The notes under the pieces are model-generated. The model was not told where the DNA came from. It worked only from the letters and a program-made list of their open reading frames with translations, and searched no databases. Below are positions 33,241 through 41,506 of a DNA stretch of 64,000 bases, in pieces. The stretch is from Streptomyces peucetius. GTDB lineage: Bacteria > Actinomycetota > Actinomycetes > Streptomycetales > Streptomycetaceae. The stretch covers positions 868,001-932,000 of the forward strand of contig NZ_CP107567.1 of the NCBI RefSeq assembly GCF_025854275.1, in the 5' to 3' direction. Both the position numbers and the translations under genes were made by a program. Each line of letters opens with the position of its first letter. Within the stretch, counting starts at the first letter, position 1.

Positions 33241-33683
33241 ACGCCCGGGCGGCCGCGCCCGCTGTCGCCCCTGCGACAGGACCGGTCGCGGGCCGACACA
33301 GGCGAGGGGCGCCGCCACGGGCCCGGACACGTCGGCGCAGGCCTGGGGACGCGCCGGCGCACGCCGGTGCACGCCGACACGGCCCCTGCGCGAGCCGGGC
33401 GGACCGGGCACATGCGTGACCCGGCACAGGCCCGGGAACGCACCGAAGCGGGTCCGAGCTCGGGGGAACGCGCCGGACACCGGCCCCCGCGCCAGGCGCG
33501 AGGCCGACACAAGTCCGGCCCGAGGCCGAGGCCCGACGCGCGCCCGCAGCACACCCGCGTGCGGCCCGAGGCCCGACGCGCGCAACCGGCGCGCCGAGCC
33601 CGACACAGGCCCGGCCAGGGGCCCGAGACCCCACCCACCGACATGCACCCCGGGACGGGAACGTGATGTCACACGCCCCGTCG
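33241..33683. other. 443-bp low-complexity spacer after the ROK kinase gene
   Basis: No gene is evident. The phrase GAGGCCCGACGCGCGC occurs twice within about 50 bp near 33525-33580, and variants of CCGACACAGG recur four times. Like the spacer at 19363-19920, it lies just 3' of a ROK-family gene. The composition suggests a decayed minisatellite rather than coding sequence. Confidence 0.45.
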
Positions 33684-34643
33684 TCAGCCCCGTCCCGCCG
33701 GAACCGGCGTCTCGCCGTGGCCGAGCAGCGCCGCGGCCGCCGCGCCCACCAGCCCGGCGTCCGTACCGGTCATCGCGGGCGCGACGGTCAGCCGTCGCAC
33801 GAAGGAGAGCGTCGCGTAGTCGCGCAGGGCCCGGCGCAGCGGGGCGAACAGGACCTCTCCCGCCCCGGCCACTCCCCCGCCGATGACGGCGATGTCGATC
33901 TCGACGAGTGTCGCCGTGGCGGCGATACCCGCGGCGAGCGCCTGTGCGGCCCGCTCGTACGAGGCGGTCGCGACCGGGTCCCCGGCGCGCGCCGCCGTGG
34001 CGACGGCCGCGGCGGAGGTGTCCCCGGACGGACCGGGCCGCCATCCGTTCTCCAGTGCCCGGCGGGCGATGTTCGGCCCGCTGGCGATGCGTTCGACGCA
34101 GCCGCGGCCGCCGCAGGGGCAGGGATCGCCGTCCAGGTCGACGCTGATGTGCCCGATGTGACCGGCGTTGCCCGTCGGTCCGGCGTGCGGCTTGCCGCCC
34201 AGTACCAGACCGCCGCCGACGCCGGTGGACACGACCATGCACAGGGCGTTGTCGTGGCCGCGCGCGGCGCCCTGCCAGTGCTCCGCGGCGGTCATGGCGA
34301 CGCCGTCGCCGACGAGGGTGACCGGCAGCCCGCCGACGGCCCGCGACACCCGGTCGACGAGCGGAAAGCCGCGCCAGCCCGGCACGTTGACGGGGCTGAC
34401 CGTACCGGCGGACGCGTCGACGGGGCCCGCGCTGCCGATGCCGAGTGCGGTGGCCCGGCCCCACAGCGGGGAGGCCGTGAGCTCGGCGAGGACGTTCTCG
34501 ACCGCGTGCATCACCGTGTCGCCGTCGTCACGAGCCGGTGTGGGGCGCTGGGCGCGGTGAAGAATCGCGCCATTGCCGTCCACCAACGCGCCGGCGATCT
34601 TGGTGCCGCCGATGTCGAGAGCGGCGACGAGGCTGTTATGCAT
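33684..34643 (-). CDS. ROK-family sugar kinase (glucokinase-like)
   Basis: 319 residues, no helix-turn-helix. The N-terminal phosphate motif AALDIGGTKIAGALVD, the catalytic Asp in LVGDGVAMTAAEHW, the GNAGHIGHISVD sugar/zinc motif and the zinc ligands DPCPCGGRGCVE are all present. It should phosphorylate a hexose, hexosamine or N-acylated amino sugar with ATP in the cytosol. ATG 34643 is preceded by GGGGGA; a longer reading to 34709 lacks support. It is divergent from the LacI regulator with a palindromic operator between them, so the kinase is probably part of that regulator's sugar response. Exact substrate unknown. Confidence 0.88.
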   Translation of the reverse strand: MHNSLVAALDIGGTKIAGALVDGNGAILHRAQRPTPARDDGDTVMHAVENVLAELTASPLWGRATALGIGSAGPVDASAGTVSPVNVPGWRGFPLVDRVSRAVGGLPVTLVGDGVAMTAAEHWQGAARGHDNALCMVVSTGVGGGLVLGGKPHAGPTGNAGHIGHISVDLDGDPCPCGGRGCVERIASGPNIARRALENGWRPGPSGDTSAAAVATAARAGDPVATASYERAAQALAAGIAATATLVEIDIAVIGGGVAGAGEVLFAPLRRALRDYATLSFVRRLTVAPAMTGTDAGLVGAAAAALLGHGETPVPAGRG

Positions 34644-34701
34644 CGGTACGGGATCCCCCGGGAGCTGTCGGACCTGCGGTTTCGATAACAGTCTCCATTC
34701 C

Positions 34702-34729
34702 CCTGACAACGTTGTCCAGGGCCTATGCT
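34702..34729 (+). promoter_or_regulatory. LacI operator overlapping a leaderless promoter
   Basis: CCTGACAACGTTGTCCAGG (34702-34720) contains a perfect ACAACGTTGT core and near-symmetric flanks, the usual form of LacI-family operators with a central CG. It overlaps the -35 side of a promoter whose -10 TATGCT lies at 34724-34729. It sits in the 95-bp region between the ROK kinase and LacI genes. Confidence 0.65.
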
Positions 34730-34738
34730 CGACGCCAC

Positions 34739-35851
34739 ATGCTCCATAGACGTAGAGACGCGACCGCCGACACCATGACAGGACAGCGCACTGTGGCCGA
34801 TTCGCCCCGTCCCCTGACGCCTCCCGGCCGCCCTCGCGGCCCCGAGCCCCGCTACGGGAACCGGCCCACGATGAAGGACGTTGCAGCGCGGGCCGGCGTC
34901 GGGCTGAAGACGGTGTCGCGTGTCGTCAACGGCGAACCGGGCGTCACGCCCGACACCGAGCGCCGGGTGCAGGAGGCCATCGAGTCCCTCGGCTTCCGCC
35001 GCAACGACAGCGCCCGGGTGCTGCGCAAGGGCCGCACCGCCTCCATCGGTCTCGTTCTGGAGGACCTCGCCGACCCGTTCTACGGTCCGCTGAGCCGCGC
35101 CGTCGAAGAGGTCGCCCGGGCCCACGGGGCGCTCCTCATCAACGGGTCCAGCGCCGAGGACCCGGAACGGGAGCAGGAGTTGGCGCTCGCCCTGTGCGCC
35201 CGCCGGGTGGACGGTCTGATCGTGATCCCCGCCGGGCACGACCACCGGTATCTGGAGCCCGAGATCAAGGCGGGTGTCGCCACCGTCTTCGTCGACCGCC
35301 CGCCCGGCCGGATCGACGCGGACGTGGTGCTGTCCGACAGCTTCGGCGGCGCCCGGGCCGGTGTGGCGCATCTGATCGCGCACGGGCACCGCCGGGTCGC
35401 GTTCATCGGCGACCAGCCGCGCATCCACACCGCCGTGGAGCGGCTGCGCGGCTACCGGGCGGCCATGGCGGACGCGGGGCTGGAGGTCGACGACGCGTGG
35501 GTCGCCCTCGGCCCGACGGCTCCCGAGCGGGTGCAGGAGGCCGTACGGGGCGTACTGTCGGGCCCCGAACCGGTCACCGCGATCTTCGCGGGCAACAACC
35601 GCGTGACGGTGACGGCGGTACGGGTCCTCGCCGGCCACGACCGGCGCGTCGCGCTCGTCGGCTTCGACGACATCGAGCTCGCGGACCTGCTCGGCATCAC
35701 GGTCATAGCCCAGGACGCGGCCACGCTGGGCCGCACGGCGGCGGAGCGGCTGTTCCGCAGGCTCGACGGCGCGAACGACGAGCCGGCCCAAGTGGCCCTG
35801 GAGACGGTGCTGATCCCGCGCGGCTCGGGCGAGATCCCCCCGTCGGGCTGA
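34739..35851 (+). CDS. LacI-family transcriptional regulator
   Basis: 370 residues from ATG 34739. The helix-turn-helix and hinge (about 45-95 here) read PTMKDVAARAGVGLKTVSRV and NGEPGVTPDTERRV. The periplasmic-binding-protein-like sensor follows (IGLVLEDLADPFYGPLSRAV, DRPPGRIDADVV, VALVGFDDIELADLLGITV). The N-terminal 40 residues before the helix-turn-helix are extra and Pro-rich. I favour ATG 34739 because it lies just after the predicted transcription start; ATG 34775 is in frame but has no Shine-Dalgarno. It probably represses itself and the divergent ROK kinase in response to a sugar. Confidence 0.9.
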   Translation: MLHRRRDATADTMTGQRTVADSPRPLTPPGRPRGPEPRYGNRPTMKDVAARAGVGLKTVSRVVNGEPGVTPDTERRVQEAIESLGFRRNDSARVLRKGRTASIGLVLEDLADPFYGPLSRAVEEVARAHGALLINGSSAEDPEREQELALALCARRVDGLIVIPAGHDHRYLEPEIKAGVATVFVDRPPGRIDADVVLSDSFGGARAGVAHLIAHGHRRVAFIGDQPRIHTAVERLRGYRAAMADAGLEVDDAWVALGPTAPERVQEAVRGVLSGPEPVTAIFAGNNRVTVTAVRVLAGHDRRVALVGFDDIELADLLGITVIAQDAATLGRTAAERLFRRLDGANDEPAQVALETVLIPRGSGEIPPSG

Positions 35852-35982
35852 GGGCCCCTCAGGAACGCCCTCGGCGGCGATGACACCGGCGGCCTGCCCG
35901 ACCGCTGCTGATCCCGGAACCGCCGGGCCGGCCGCCCCGCCGGGCGGACGGCACTGCCGGCCGGTCCGGGCCCCGATCACCT

Positions 35983-36008
35983 CGCCCCGCCTCGTGCCAG
36001 GCGGGGCG
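35983..36008. terminator. Bidirectional terminator between LacI and DUF6986 genes
   Basis: CGCCCCGCCT and AGGCGGGGCG form a perfect 10-bp GC-rich stem with a 6-nt loop, followed by TTGCG. It lies between two convergent genes and is well placed to stop both transcripts. Confidence 0.7.
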
Positions 36009-36030
36009 TTGCGCTTGGGGAGCCGGCCCC

Positions 36031-37320
36031 TCACCCGGCCGTCGCGGTCAGGTCGCCGCGCCGGGGCCGGGCGAAACCGTCGAGGTCGGCGCGGGTGAGG
36101 CCGGTGAGGCGGGCGACCTCCGCCGTGTCCAGGGCTCCGCAGTCGATGCCGCGCAGCAGGTAGGAGCTGAGCGCCTTGGCGGTGGCGGGCTCGTCCATGA
36201 CGTCGCCGCCGGCGTGGTTGGCGTAGGCGGCGAGCCGGGCGGCGGCCTGCTCGGACCCCTCGCGGTAGAAGGCGAAGACGGCGGCGTACCGGGTGGGCAG
36301 GTGGCCCGGGTGCATGTCCCAGCCCTGGTAGTAGGCGCGGGCCAGGGCGCGGCGGGTGAGACCGTAGTGGAGCCGCCAGGCGTCGTGGACGTTCTCGGTG
36401 GTGCCGACCGGCAGCACGTTGGTGGAACCGTCGGAGACCCGTACGCCGGTGCCGGCGGCGGCTACCTGCATGACGGCCTTGGCGTGGTCGGCGGCGGGGT
36501 GGTCGCTGGCCTGGTAGGCGGCGCTGACGCCGAGGCAGGCGCTGTAGTCGAAGGTGCCGTAGTGGAGTCCGGTGGCCCGTCCCTCGGCCGCGTCGATCAT
36601 GCGGGCGACGGTGGCGGTGCCGTCGGGGGCGAGGATGGACTGGCTGGTCTCGATCTGGATCTCGAAGCCGATGCGGCCGGGCTCCAGCCCGCGGGCCTTC
36701 TCGAACTCCTCGAGCAGCCGCACCATCGCGGTGACCTGCTCGGGGTAGGTGACCTTCGGCAGGGTCAGGACGAGGCCGTCGGGCAGGCCGCCGCGCTCCA
36801 TGAGGCCGGTGAGGAAGATGTCGAGGGTGCGGATGCCCCGGTCGCGTACGGCGGCTTCCATGCACTTCATGCGGATGCCCATGTACGGGGCGGCGGTGCC
36901 CTGTTCGAAGGCGTCGGAGACGAGGCGCGCGGCGCGGGCCGCGTCGGCGTCCTCGTCGGCGCCCGCGTAGCCGTCCTCGAAGTCGATCCGCAGGTCTTCG
37001 ATCGGCTCGCGCTCCAGCTTGGCCCGCACCCGTGTGTACACCGGCTCCGCGAGCTCCTCGGCCAGGCCGAGGACGCGGGCGAGGGAGGCGGCGTCGGGGG
37101 CGTGCTCGTCGAGCGCGGCGAGCGCCTGGCCGCCCCAGGAGCGGACGGTGCCGGCGGCGAAGGCGTCGCCCGGTACGTAGACGGTGTGTACGGGCTGGCG
37201 GGTGCCGGGGTCTCCCGGGTACCGGCGGGCGAGCTCGGCGTCCACCGGCGCGAGGGAGGCACTGATGCCCTCGCTGACCGCACCGGCGAGGCTCGTCGCC
37301 ACCTTCTCCTGCTGACCCAT
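36031..37320 (-). CDS. DUF6986 / HpcH-HpaI aldolase (citrate lyase beta-like) protein
   Basis: 429 residues with a TIM-barrel of the HpcH/HpaI-citrate lyase class. IDFEDGYAG carries the metal-binding acidic pair, MGIRMKCMEA and LVLTLPKVTYPEQV hold barrel strands, IGFEIQIETSQSI the catalytic Glu region, and GLHYGTFDYSACLG a later active-site strand. It is longer than typical HpcH enzymes and falls in DUF6986, whose substrate is not established; C-C cleavage or condensation of a keto acid or CoA ester is expected. GGAGGG lies 8 nt before ATG 37320. Two IclR-like dyads lie directly upstream, but no IclR gene is nearby. Confidence 0.78.
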   Translation of the reverse strand: MGQQEKVATSLAGAVSEGISASLAPVDAELARRYPGDPGTRQPVHTVYVPGDAFAAGTVRSWGGQALAALDEHAPDAASLARVLGLAEELAEPVYTRVRAKLEREPIEDLRIDFEDGYAGADEDADAARAARLVSDAFEQGTAAPYMGIRMKCMEAAVRDRGIRTLDIFLTGLMERGGLPDGLVLTLPKVTYPEQVTAMVRLLEEFEKARGLEPGRIGFEIQIETSQSILAPDGTATVARMIDAAEGRATGLHYGTFDYSACLGVSAAYQASDHPAADHAKAVMQVAAAGTGVRVSDGSTNVLPVGTTENVHDAWRLHYGLTRRALARAYYQGWDMHPGHLPTRYAAVFAFYREGSEQAAARLAAYANHAGGDVMDEPATAKALSSYLLRGIDCGALDTAEVARLTGLTRADLDGFARPRRGDLTATAG

Positions 37321-37357
37321 GTCCCACACCCTCCGTCAACTTCGCGGCGTTGTTGTT

Positions 37358-37389
37358 TTCCGTCCAGCGGAATCAACATTCTGTTGAAT
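37358..37389 (-). promoter_or_regulatory. Two adjoining dyads before the DUF6986 gene
   Basis: TTCCGTCCAGCGGAA (37358-37372) has perfect 5-bp arms and resembles IclR-type operators. It touches a second, AT-rich dyad at 37372-37389, of the form ATCAACA-n-TGTTGAAT. Both lie 38-69 bp before the DUF6986 start codon, in the promoter region. The regulator is not in the window. Confidence 0.5.
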
Positions 37390-37436
37390 GAAATTAACGG
37401 CCCGTGCCGAGTCACGTCAATGGTCCCCGGAACGGG

Positions 37437-37473
37437 CCGGGGCCGCGCGGTGAAGATCACCGCGCGGCCCCGG
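37437..37473 (-). terminator. Strong terminator after etfBA
   Basis: A perfect 17-bp stem, CCGGGGCCGCGCGGTGA with its complement, closed by the 3-nt loop AGA. It lies 19 bp past the etfA stop on the minus strand and insulates the DUF6986 promoter from the etf operon. Confidence 0.85.
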
Positions 37474-37491
37474 GCCGTGAAGAACCGCAGA

Positions 37492-38454
37492 TCAGCCCTT
37501 ACGCGCCTTGACCTCTTCGGTCAGCTGCGGGACGACCTCGAACAGGTCGCCGACGACGCCGTAGTCGACGAGGTCGAAGATCGGGGCCTCGGCGTCCTTG
37601 TTGATGGCCACGATGGTCTTCGAGGTCTGCATACCGGCCCGGTGCTGGATCGCGCCGGAGATGCCGGACGCGATGTACAGCTGCGGGGAGACCGACTTGC
37701 CGGTCTGGCCGACCTGGTTGGTGTGCGGGTACCAGCCGGCGTCGACCGCGGCACGCGAGGCACCCACGGCGCCGCCGAGGGAGTCGGCGAGCGCCTCGAT
37801 GATCGCGAAGTTCTCCGCGCCGTTGACACCACGGCCGCCGGAGACCACGATCGCGGCCTCGGTCAGCTCGGGGCGGCCGGTCGACTCACGCGGGGTGCGC
37901 GAGACGACCTTGGTGCCGGTCGCCTCCTCGGAGAACGACACCGACAGCGCCTCGACGGCGCCGGCGGCCGGCGCGGCCTCCACGGCGGCCGAGTTCGGCT
38001 TGACCGTGATGACCGGGGTGCCCCTGGTGATGCGGGACTTGGTGGTGAAGGAGGCGGCGAACGCGGACTGCGTCGCGACCGGCCCCTCGTCGCCGGCCTC
38101 GAGGTCGACGGCGTCGGTGATGATGCCGGAGCCGATCCGGACCGCCAGGCGGGCCGCGATCTCCTTGCCCTCGGCGGAGGACGGGACGAGCACGGCGGCC
38201 GGGGAAACGGCCTCGTACGCGGCCTGCAGCGCGTCGACCTTCGGAACGACGAGGTAGTCGGCGAACTCGGGGGCGTCGGCGGTGAGCACCTTCACCGCGC
38301 CGTGCTCGGCGAGCGCGGCGGCGGTGTTCTCGGCACCGGAGCCGAGGGCGACGGCGACGGGCTCACCGATACGGCGGGCCAGCGTCAGCAGCTCCAGGGT
38401 GGGCTTGCGGACGGCGCCGTCCACGTGGTCGACGTAGACGAGAACTTCAGCCAT
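37492..38454 (-). CDS. etfA: Electron transfer flavoprotein, alpha subunit
   Basis: 320 residues. The N-terminal adenine-nucleotide-hydrolase-like domain (1 to about 190) is followed by the FAD-binding domain with [48 protein letters not shown] and [16 protein letters not shown]. These are diagnostic of EtfA/FixB. With EtfB it accepts electrons from acyl-CoA or amine dehydrogenases and passes them to ETF:quinone oxidoreductase. It is the second gene of an etfB-etfA operon (56-bp gap) closed by a strong terminator. No dehydrogenase is encoded nearby, so it probably serves general fatty-acid or amino-acid oxidation. Confidence 0.95.
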   Translation of the reverse strand: MAEVLVYVDHVDGAVRKPTLELLTLARRIGEPVAVALGSGAENTAAALAEHGAVKVLTADAPEFADYLVVPKVDALQAAYEAVSPAAVLVPSSAEGKEIAARLAVRIGSGIITDAVDLEAGDEGPVATQSAFAASFTTKSRITRGTPVITVKPNSAAVEAAPAAGAVEALSVSFSEEATGTKVVSRTPRESTGRPELTEAAIVVSGGRGVNGAENFAIIEALADSLGGAVGASRAAVDAGWYPHTNQVGQTGKSVSPQLYIASGISGAIQHRAGMQTSKTIVAINKDAEAPIFDLVDYGVVGDLFEVVPQLTEEVKARKG

Positions 38455-38510
38455 GGGACTTCTTCTCTCCTGCTTGCGAAGTACTAAGGGGGCGGTTGGT
38501 GGCCGAAGCC

Positions 38511-39296
38511 TCAGATGAACTTCTGGCTCGCGAGGAACTCCGCGAGCTGCTTGCCGCCCTCGCCCTCGTCCTTGACGATCGTGCCGGCGGTACGGGCCGG
38601 ACGCTCCACGGCCGAGTCGACCTTGGTCCAGGCACCCTCGAGGCCGACCTCCTCCGCCTCGATCTCCAGGTCCTCGAGGTCCAGGGACTCCACCGGCTTC
38701 TTCTTGGCGGCCATGATGCCCTTGAAGGACGGGTAACGGGCCTCGCCCGACTGGTCCGTCACGGACACGACGGCCGGCAGGGACGCCTCGAGCTGCTCGC
38801 TCGCGGTGTCGCCGTCACGGCGGCCCTTGACGGTGCCGTCCTCGACGGAGACGTCGGACAGCAGCGTGACCTGGGGGACACCCAGACGCTCGGCGAGGAT
38901 CGCCGGCAGCACGCCCATGGTGCCGTCGGTGGAGGCCATGCCGCAGATGACCAGGTCGTAACCGGTCTTCTCAACGGCCTTGGCCAGCACCAGCGAGGTG
39001 CCCATCACGTCGGTGCCGTGCAGGTCGTCGTCCTCGACGTGGACGGCCTTGTCGGCGCCCATCGACAGCGCCTTGCGCAGCGCGTCCTTGGCGTCCTCCG
39101 GGCCGACGGTCAGCACGGTGACCTCGGCGTCGTCCGCCTCGTCCGCGATCTGAAGCGCCTGCTCGACCGCGTACTCATCCAGCTCCGACAGCAGGCCGTC
39201 GACGTCGTCGCGGTCGACGGTCAGGTCATCGGCGAAGTGCCGGTCGCCGGTGGCGTCGGGCACGTACTTCACACAGACAACGATCCTCAGGCTCAC
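38511..39296 (-). CDS. etfB: Electron transfer flavoprotein, beta subunit
   Basis: 261 residues. MSLRIVVCVKYVPDATGDR is the canonical EtfB start; EQALQIADEADDAEVTVLTVG and GADKAVHVEDD are the AMP-pocket strands, and YDLVICGMASTDG and LGVPQVTLLSDV belong to the conserved core. EtfB binds AMP structurally and contacts the partner dehydrogenase. It is the first gene of the etfBA operon. Upstream lies a promoter candidate TTGCTT-N17-TGTACT on the minus strand, overlapping a 12-bp dyad at 39404-39415 that may be an operator. Confidence 0.95.
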   Translation of the reverse strand: MSLRIVVCVKYVPDATGDRHFADDLTVDRDDVDGLLSELDEYAVEQALQIADEADDAEVTVLTVGPEDAKDALRKALSMGADKAVHVEDDDLHGTDVMGTSLVLAKAVEKTGYDLVICGMASTDGTMGVLPAILAERLGVPQVTLLSDVSVEDGTVKGRRDGDTASEQLEASLPAVVSVTDQSGEARYPSFKGIMAAKKKPVESLDLEDLEIEAEEVGLEGAWTKVDSAVERPARTAGTIVKDEGEGGKQLAEFLASQKFI

Positions 39297-39403
39297 GCCG
39301 GCTCTCCTACTGCATCGTCTCTACTGGACTGCCTTGTGAACGCAGCATAGGCGTCCGATGGGGCGGATCCCGGTCGGGGCGGGCCGCGCTCCGAACGAAA
39401 TAT

Positions 39404-39415
39404 TACTCGTCAGTA
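39404..39415 (-). promoter_or_regulatory. Dyad TACTCGTCAGTA in the etfB promoter
   Basis: TACT and AGTA flank a 4-bp centre in an AT-rich island about 110 bp before the etfB start. It lies beside the -10 candidate TGTACT on the minus strand, so a repressor binding here would block etfBA. The regulator is unknown. Confidence 0.35.
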
Positions 39416-39491
39416 CACCCAGTGTGTTCCCGCTAAGCAATCGCTTTGAACTGTGACCTTGACAACGGCACACCGGCCGCCCCCGCACAGG

Positions 39492-39998
39492 TCAGTCACG
39501 CAGCGCCGTGAAGCGTCCCTGGTGGTACACCAGCGGGCGGCCGCCGCCCGCCGGATCACCGGCCACGACCTCGGCGATCACCAGGCGGTGGTCCCCGGCG
39601 GGCACCCTGGCCACGACACGGCACACCATCCAGGCCACTACGCCGTCGAGCACCGGAACGCCCTCCGGACCCGTATGCCAACCGGTGGGCGGCGCGAACC
39701 GGTCCGCGCCGCTGCGCGCGAAGGTGGCCGCCAGCTCCTGCTGGTGCTCGCCCAGTATGTGGACGCCGACGTGTCCGGCCTCCGCGACGACCGGCCAGCT
39801 GGAGGAGCCGGTCCCCACCCCGAAGGAGACCAGGGGCGGCTCCGCGGCGACGGACGTCAGCGAGGTGGCGGTGAATCCGACCGGGCGGGCGCCCGTCGCG
39901 GTGATCACCGCGACGCCCGCGGCGTGCTGCCGGAAGACGGAGCGCAGGAGGTCGGGAGAGGCGAGCCGGGTGGTGGCGAGGTCGGGCGAGGCCGTCAT
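39492..39998 (-). CDS. Flavin reductase-family protein (FMN-binding split barrel)
   Basis: 168 residues of the HpaC/Fre-type flavin reductase family. FRQHAAGVAVITATGARPVGFTATS binds the flavin phosphate, EPPLVSFGVGTGSSSWPV and HVGVHILGEHQQELA are typical strands and helix, and PLVYHQGRFTAL ends the fold. It should supply reduced FMN/FAD to a partner monooxygenase or act as an NAD(P)H:flavin oxidoreductase. No monooxygenase is adjacent. ATG 39998 is preceded by AGAAGGA; in-frame sequence upstream has no such site. It lies downstream of the thioredoxin gene on the same strand, with a 196-bp gap. Confidence 0.85.
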   Translation of the reverse strand: MTASPDLATTRLASPDLLRSVFRQHAAGVAVITATGARPVGFTATSLTSVAAEPPLVSFGVGTGSSSWPVVAEAGHVGVHILGEHQQELAATFARSGADRFAPPTGWHTGPEGVPVLDGVVAWMVCRVVARVPAGDHRLVIAEVVAGDPAGGGRPLVYHQGRFTALRD

Positions 39999-40194
39999 CG
40001 GGATGTCCTTCTGGGGTTGCGAACTAGGCGGCTGCGGCTGCACGGGCAGCCGGACAGCGCGCGCTCGCGTTACGGGCGAGGTCGACATGGACCCGCCCGT
40101 GGAGAAGGAGTACTGGAGGCACAGGGAGCAGCCTGTCGATACTTGGCGTGCACAGTCAAGTGCGCCCCGGAAGGTGCGACCGGAGTCACGGGCC

Positions 40195-40521
40195 TCACAC
40201 GGCCCGTCCCAGTGCGGCAATCACGTCGGCCTTGCGGGGCGCGCCGGACGCCCTGGTGACGATCCGTCCGCCGGCGTCGAGCACCAGCACGGTGGGCGTC
40301 CTGACGATGCCGAGCCGGCGTACGAGGGAGAGGCGGTCCTCCGCGTCGACCTCGACGTGGACGACCCCGTCGACCATCGCGGCGACGTCGGCCAGCGTCC
40401 GCCGGGTGGCCCGGCAGGGCTGGCAGAAGGCGGTGGAGAACTGGACGAGAGTGGCCCGCTCGCCGAGCGCCGTGCCCAGGTCCGGCTCGCCGAGCCGCGG
40501 TTGTGCGTCGTGAGCGGGCAC
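40195..40521 (-). CDS. Thioredoxin-family protein
   Basis: 108 residues with a thioredoxin fold. The active site is FCQPCRA (Cys33 and Cys36), a variant of the usual WCGPC, and the cis-Pro loop is VRTPTVLVLDAGG. The Gln-Pro dipeptide between the cysteines predicts an altered redox potential, closer to reductases specialised for one partner. GTG 40521 follows AGAGGA at 7 nt; a reading from 40557 is possible. It is probably cytosolic, with no signal peptide. The neighbouring flavin reductase may belong to the same redox role, but the long gap leaves this open. Confidence 0.82.
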   Translation of the reverse strand: MPAHDAQPRLGEPDLGTALGERATLVQFSTAFCQPCRATRRTLADVAAMVDGVVHVEVDAEDRLSLVRRLGIVRTPTVLVLDAGGRIVTRASGAPRKADVIAALGRAV

Positions 40522-40780
40522 GTCGTTGTCCTCTTCCCGTCCGGTCCTGCGATTCACTTCCGTGGTGTGCAGCGTTCACGGCCCGACAAGGATTCCCCCG
40601 GGCCGGGCCCGGGGGCCGGGTTCCCGTCGCCCACGTGACGAGAATCTCGCGCCCGGGGCCCGCCAGGGCTGGTCAGCACGGCGCACATGGGGCACGATCG
40701 GCCCAAAGCCGAAAACCTACGGCTGCGTAACTTCCACCGGGAGAACCCTCCCCGGGCATGAGGAAAGGGCCCTTCCCCCC

Positions 40781-41503
40781 ATGGCAGAACTCGTCTATCG
40801 GCCGGTCATCGGCGCCGCTCTCACGATGTTCAAGGCGCTCGACCTGAAGATCGACACTCAGGGGTCGGAGAACATTCCGCGTACCGGTGGAGCGGTGCTG
40901 GTCAGCAACCACATCAGCTATCTGGACTTCATCTTCACCGGACTCGGCGCCCTGCCGCAGAAGCGCCTGGTCCGCTTCATGGCCAAGGACTCGGTCTTCC
41001 GCCACAAGATCTCAGGCCCGCTGATGCGGGGCATGAAGCACATCCCGGTGGACCGCAAGCAGGGCGAGGCGGCGTACGCGCACGCCCTGGACTCGCTGCG
41101 CTCGGGCGAGATCATCGGTGTCTTCCCGGAGGCGACGATCTCCCAGTCGTTCACGCTGAAGTCCTTCAAGTCGGGTGCCGCGCGGCTCGCGCAGGAGGCG
41201 GGCGTGCCGCTGATCCCGATGGCGCTGTGGGGTACGCAGCGGCTGTGGACCAAGGGACGGCCGCGCAACTTCAAGCGCTCCCACATCCCGGTGACGATCA
41301 GGGTCGGTGAACCCGTCGAGGCGCCCGCCGACCAGTACGCCGGCGCGATCACCCGGCGGCTGCGCGGGCGCGTGCAGGAGCTGCTGGAGGCGGCGCAGCG
41401 GGCCTATCCGGTGCGCCCCAAGGACGCGACCGACACCTGGTGGGTGCCCGCCCACCTCGGCGGCACGGCGCCCACGCCGGCCGAGGTGCGCGAGGCGCAC
41501 TAG
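40781..41503 (+). CDS. Lysophospholipid/1-acylglycerol-phosphate acyltransferase (PlsC family)
   Basis: 240 residues. The acyltransferase motifs are NHISYLD (HX4D catalytic pair, about 43-49), the acceptor-phosphate motif FPEATIS (about 113) and VPLIPMALWG. The N-terminal hydrophobic stretch (VIGAALTMFKALDL) may anchor it to the inner membrane face. It should transfer an acyl chain to lysophosphatidic acid or a related lipid; streptomycetes have several paralogues, so the precise lipid is uncertain. AGGAAAGGG precedes ATG 40781 inside a GGAAAGGGCCCTTCC dyad. It is convergent with the B3/B4 gene, with only 3 bp between stops. Confidence 0.9.
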   Translation: MAELVYRPVIGAALTMFKALDLKIDTQGSENIPRTGGAVLVSNHISYLDFIFTGLGALPQKRLVRFMAKDSVFRHKISGPLMRGMKHIPVDRKQGEAAYAHALDSLRSGEIIGVFPEATISQSFTLKSFKSGAARLAQEAGVPLIPMALWGTQRLWTKGRPRNFKRSHIPVTIRVGEPVEAPADQYAGAITRRLRGRVQELLEAAQRAYPVRPKDATDTWWVPAHLGGTAPTPAEVREAH

Positions 41504-41506
41504 GCG

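Noticed and set aside
32983..34464. Long minus-strand frame over 33.0-33.7 kb as a gene
   Set aside because: It crosses the real ROK kinase out of frame and the rest is low-complexity; the small plus-strand gene at 33061 is better supported.
40021..40194. Leader peptide before the flavin reductase (a 30-codon in-frame extension beginning MSTSPVTRAR)
   Set aside because: No ribosome-binding site precedes it, whereas ATG 39998 has a good one; kept only as a start alternative.
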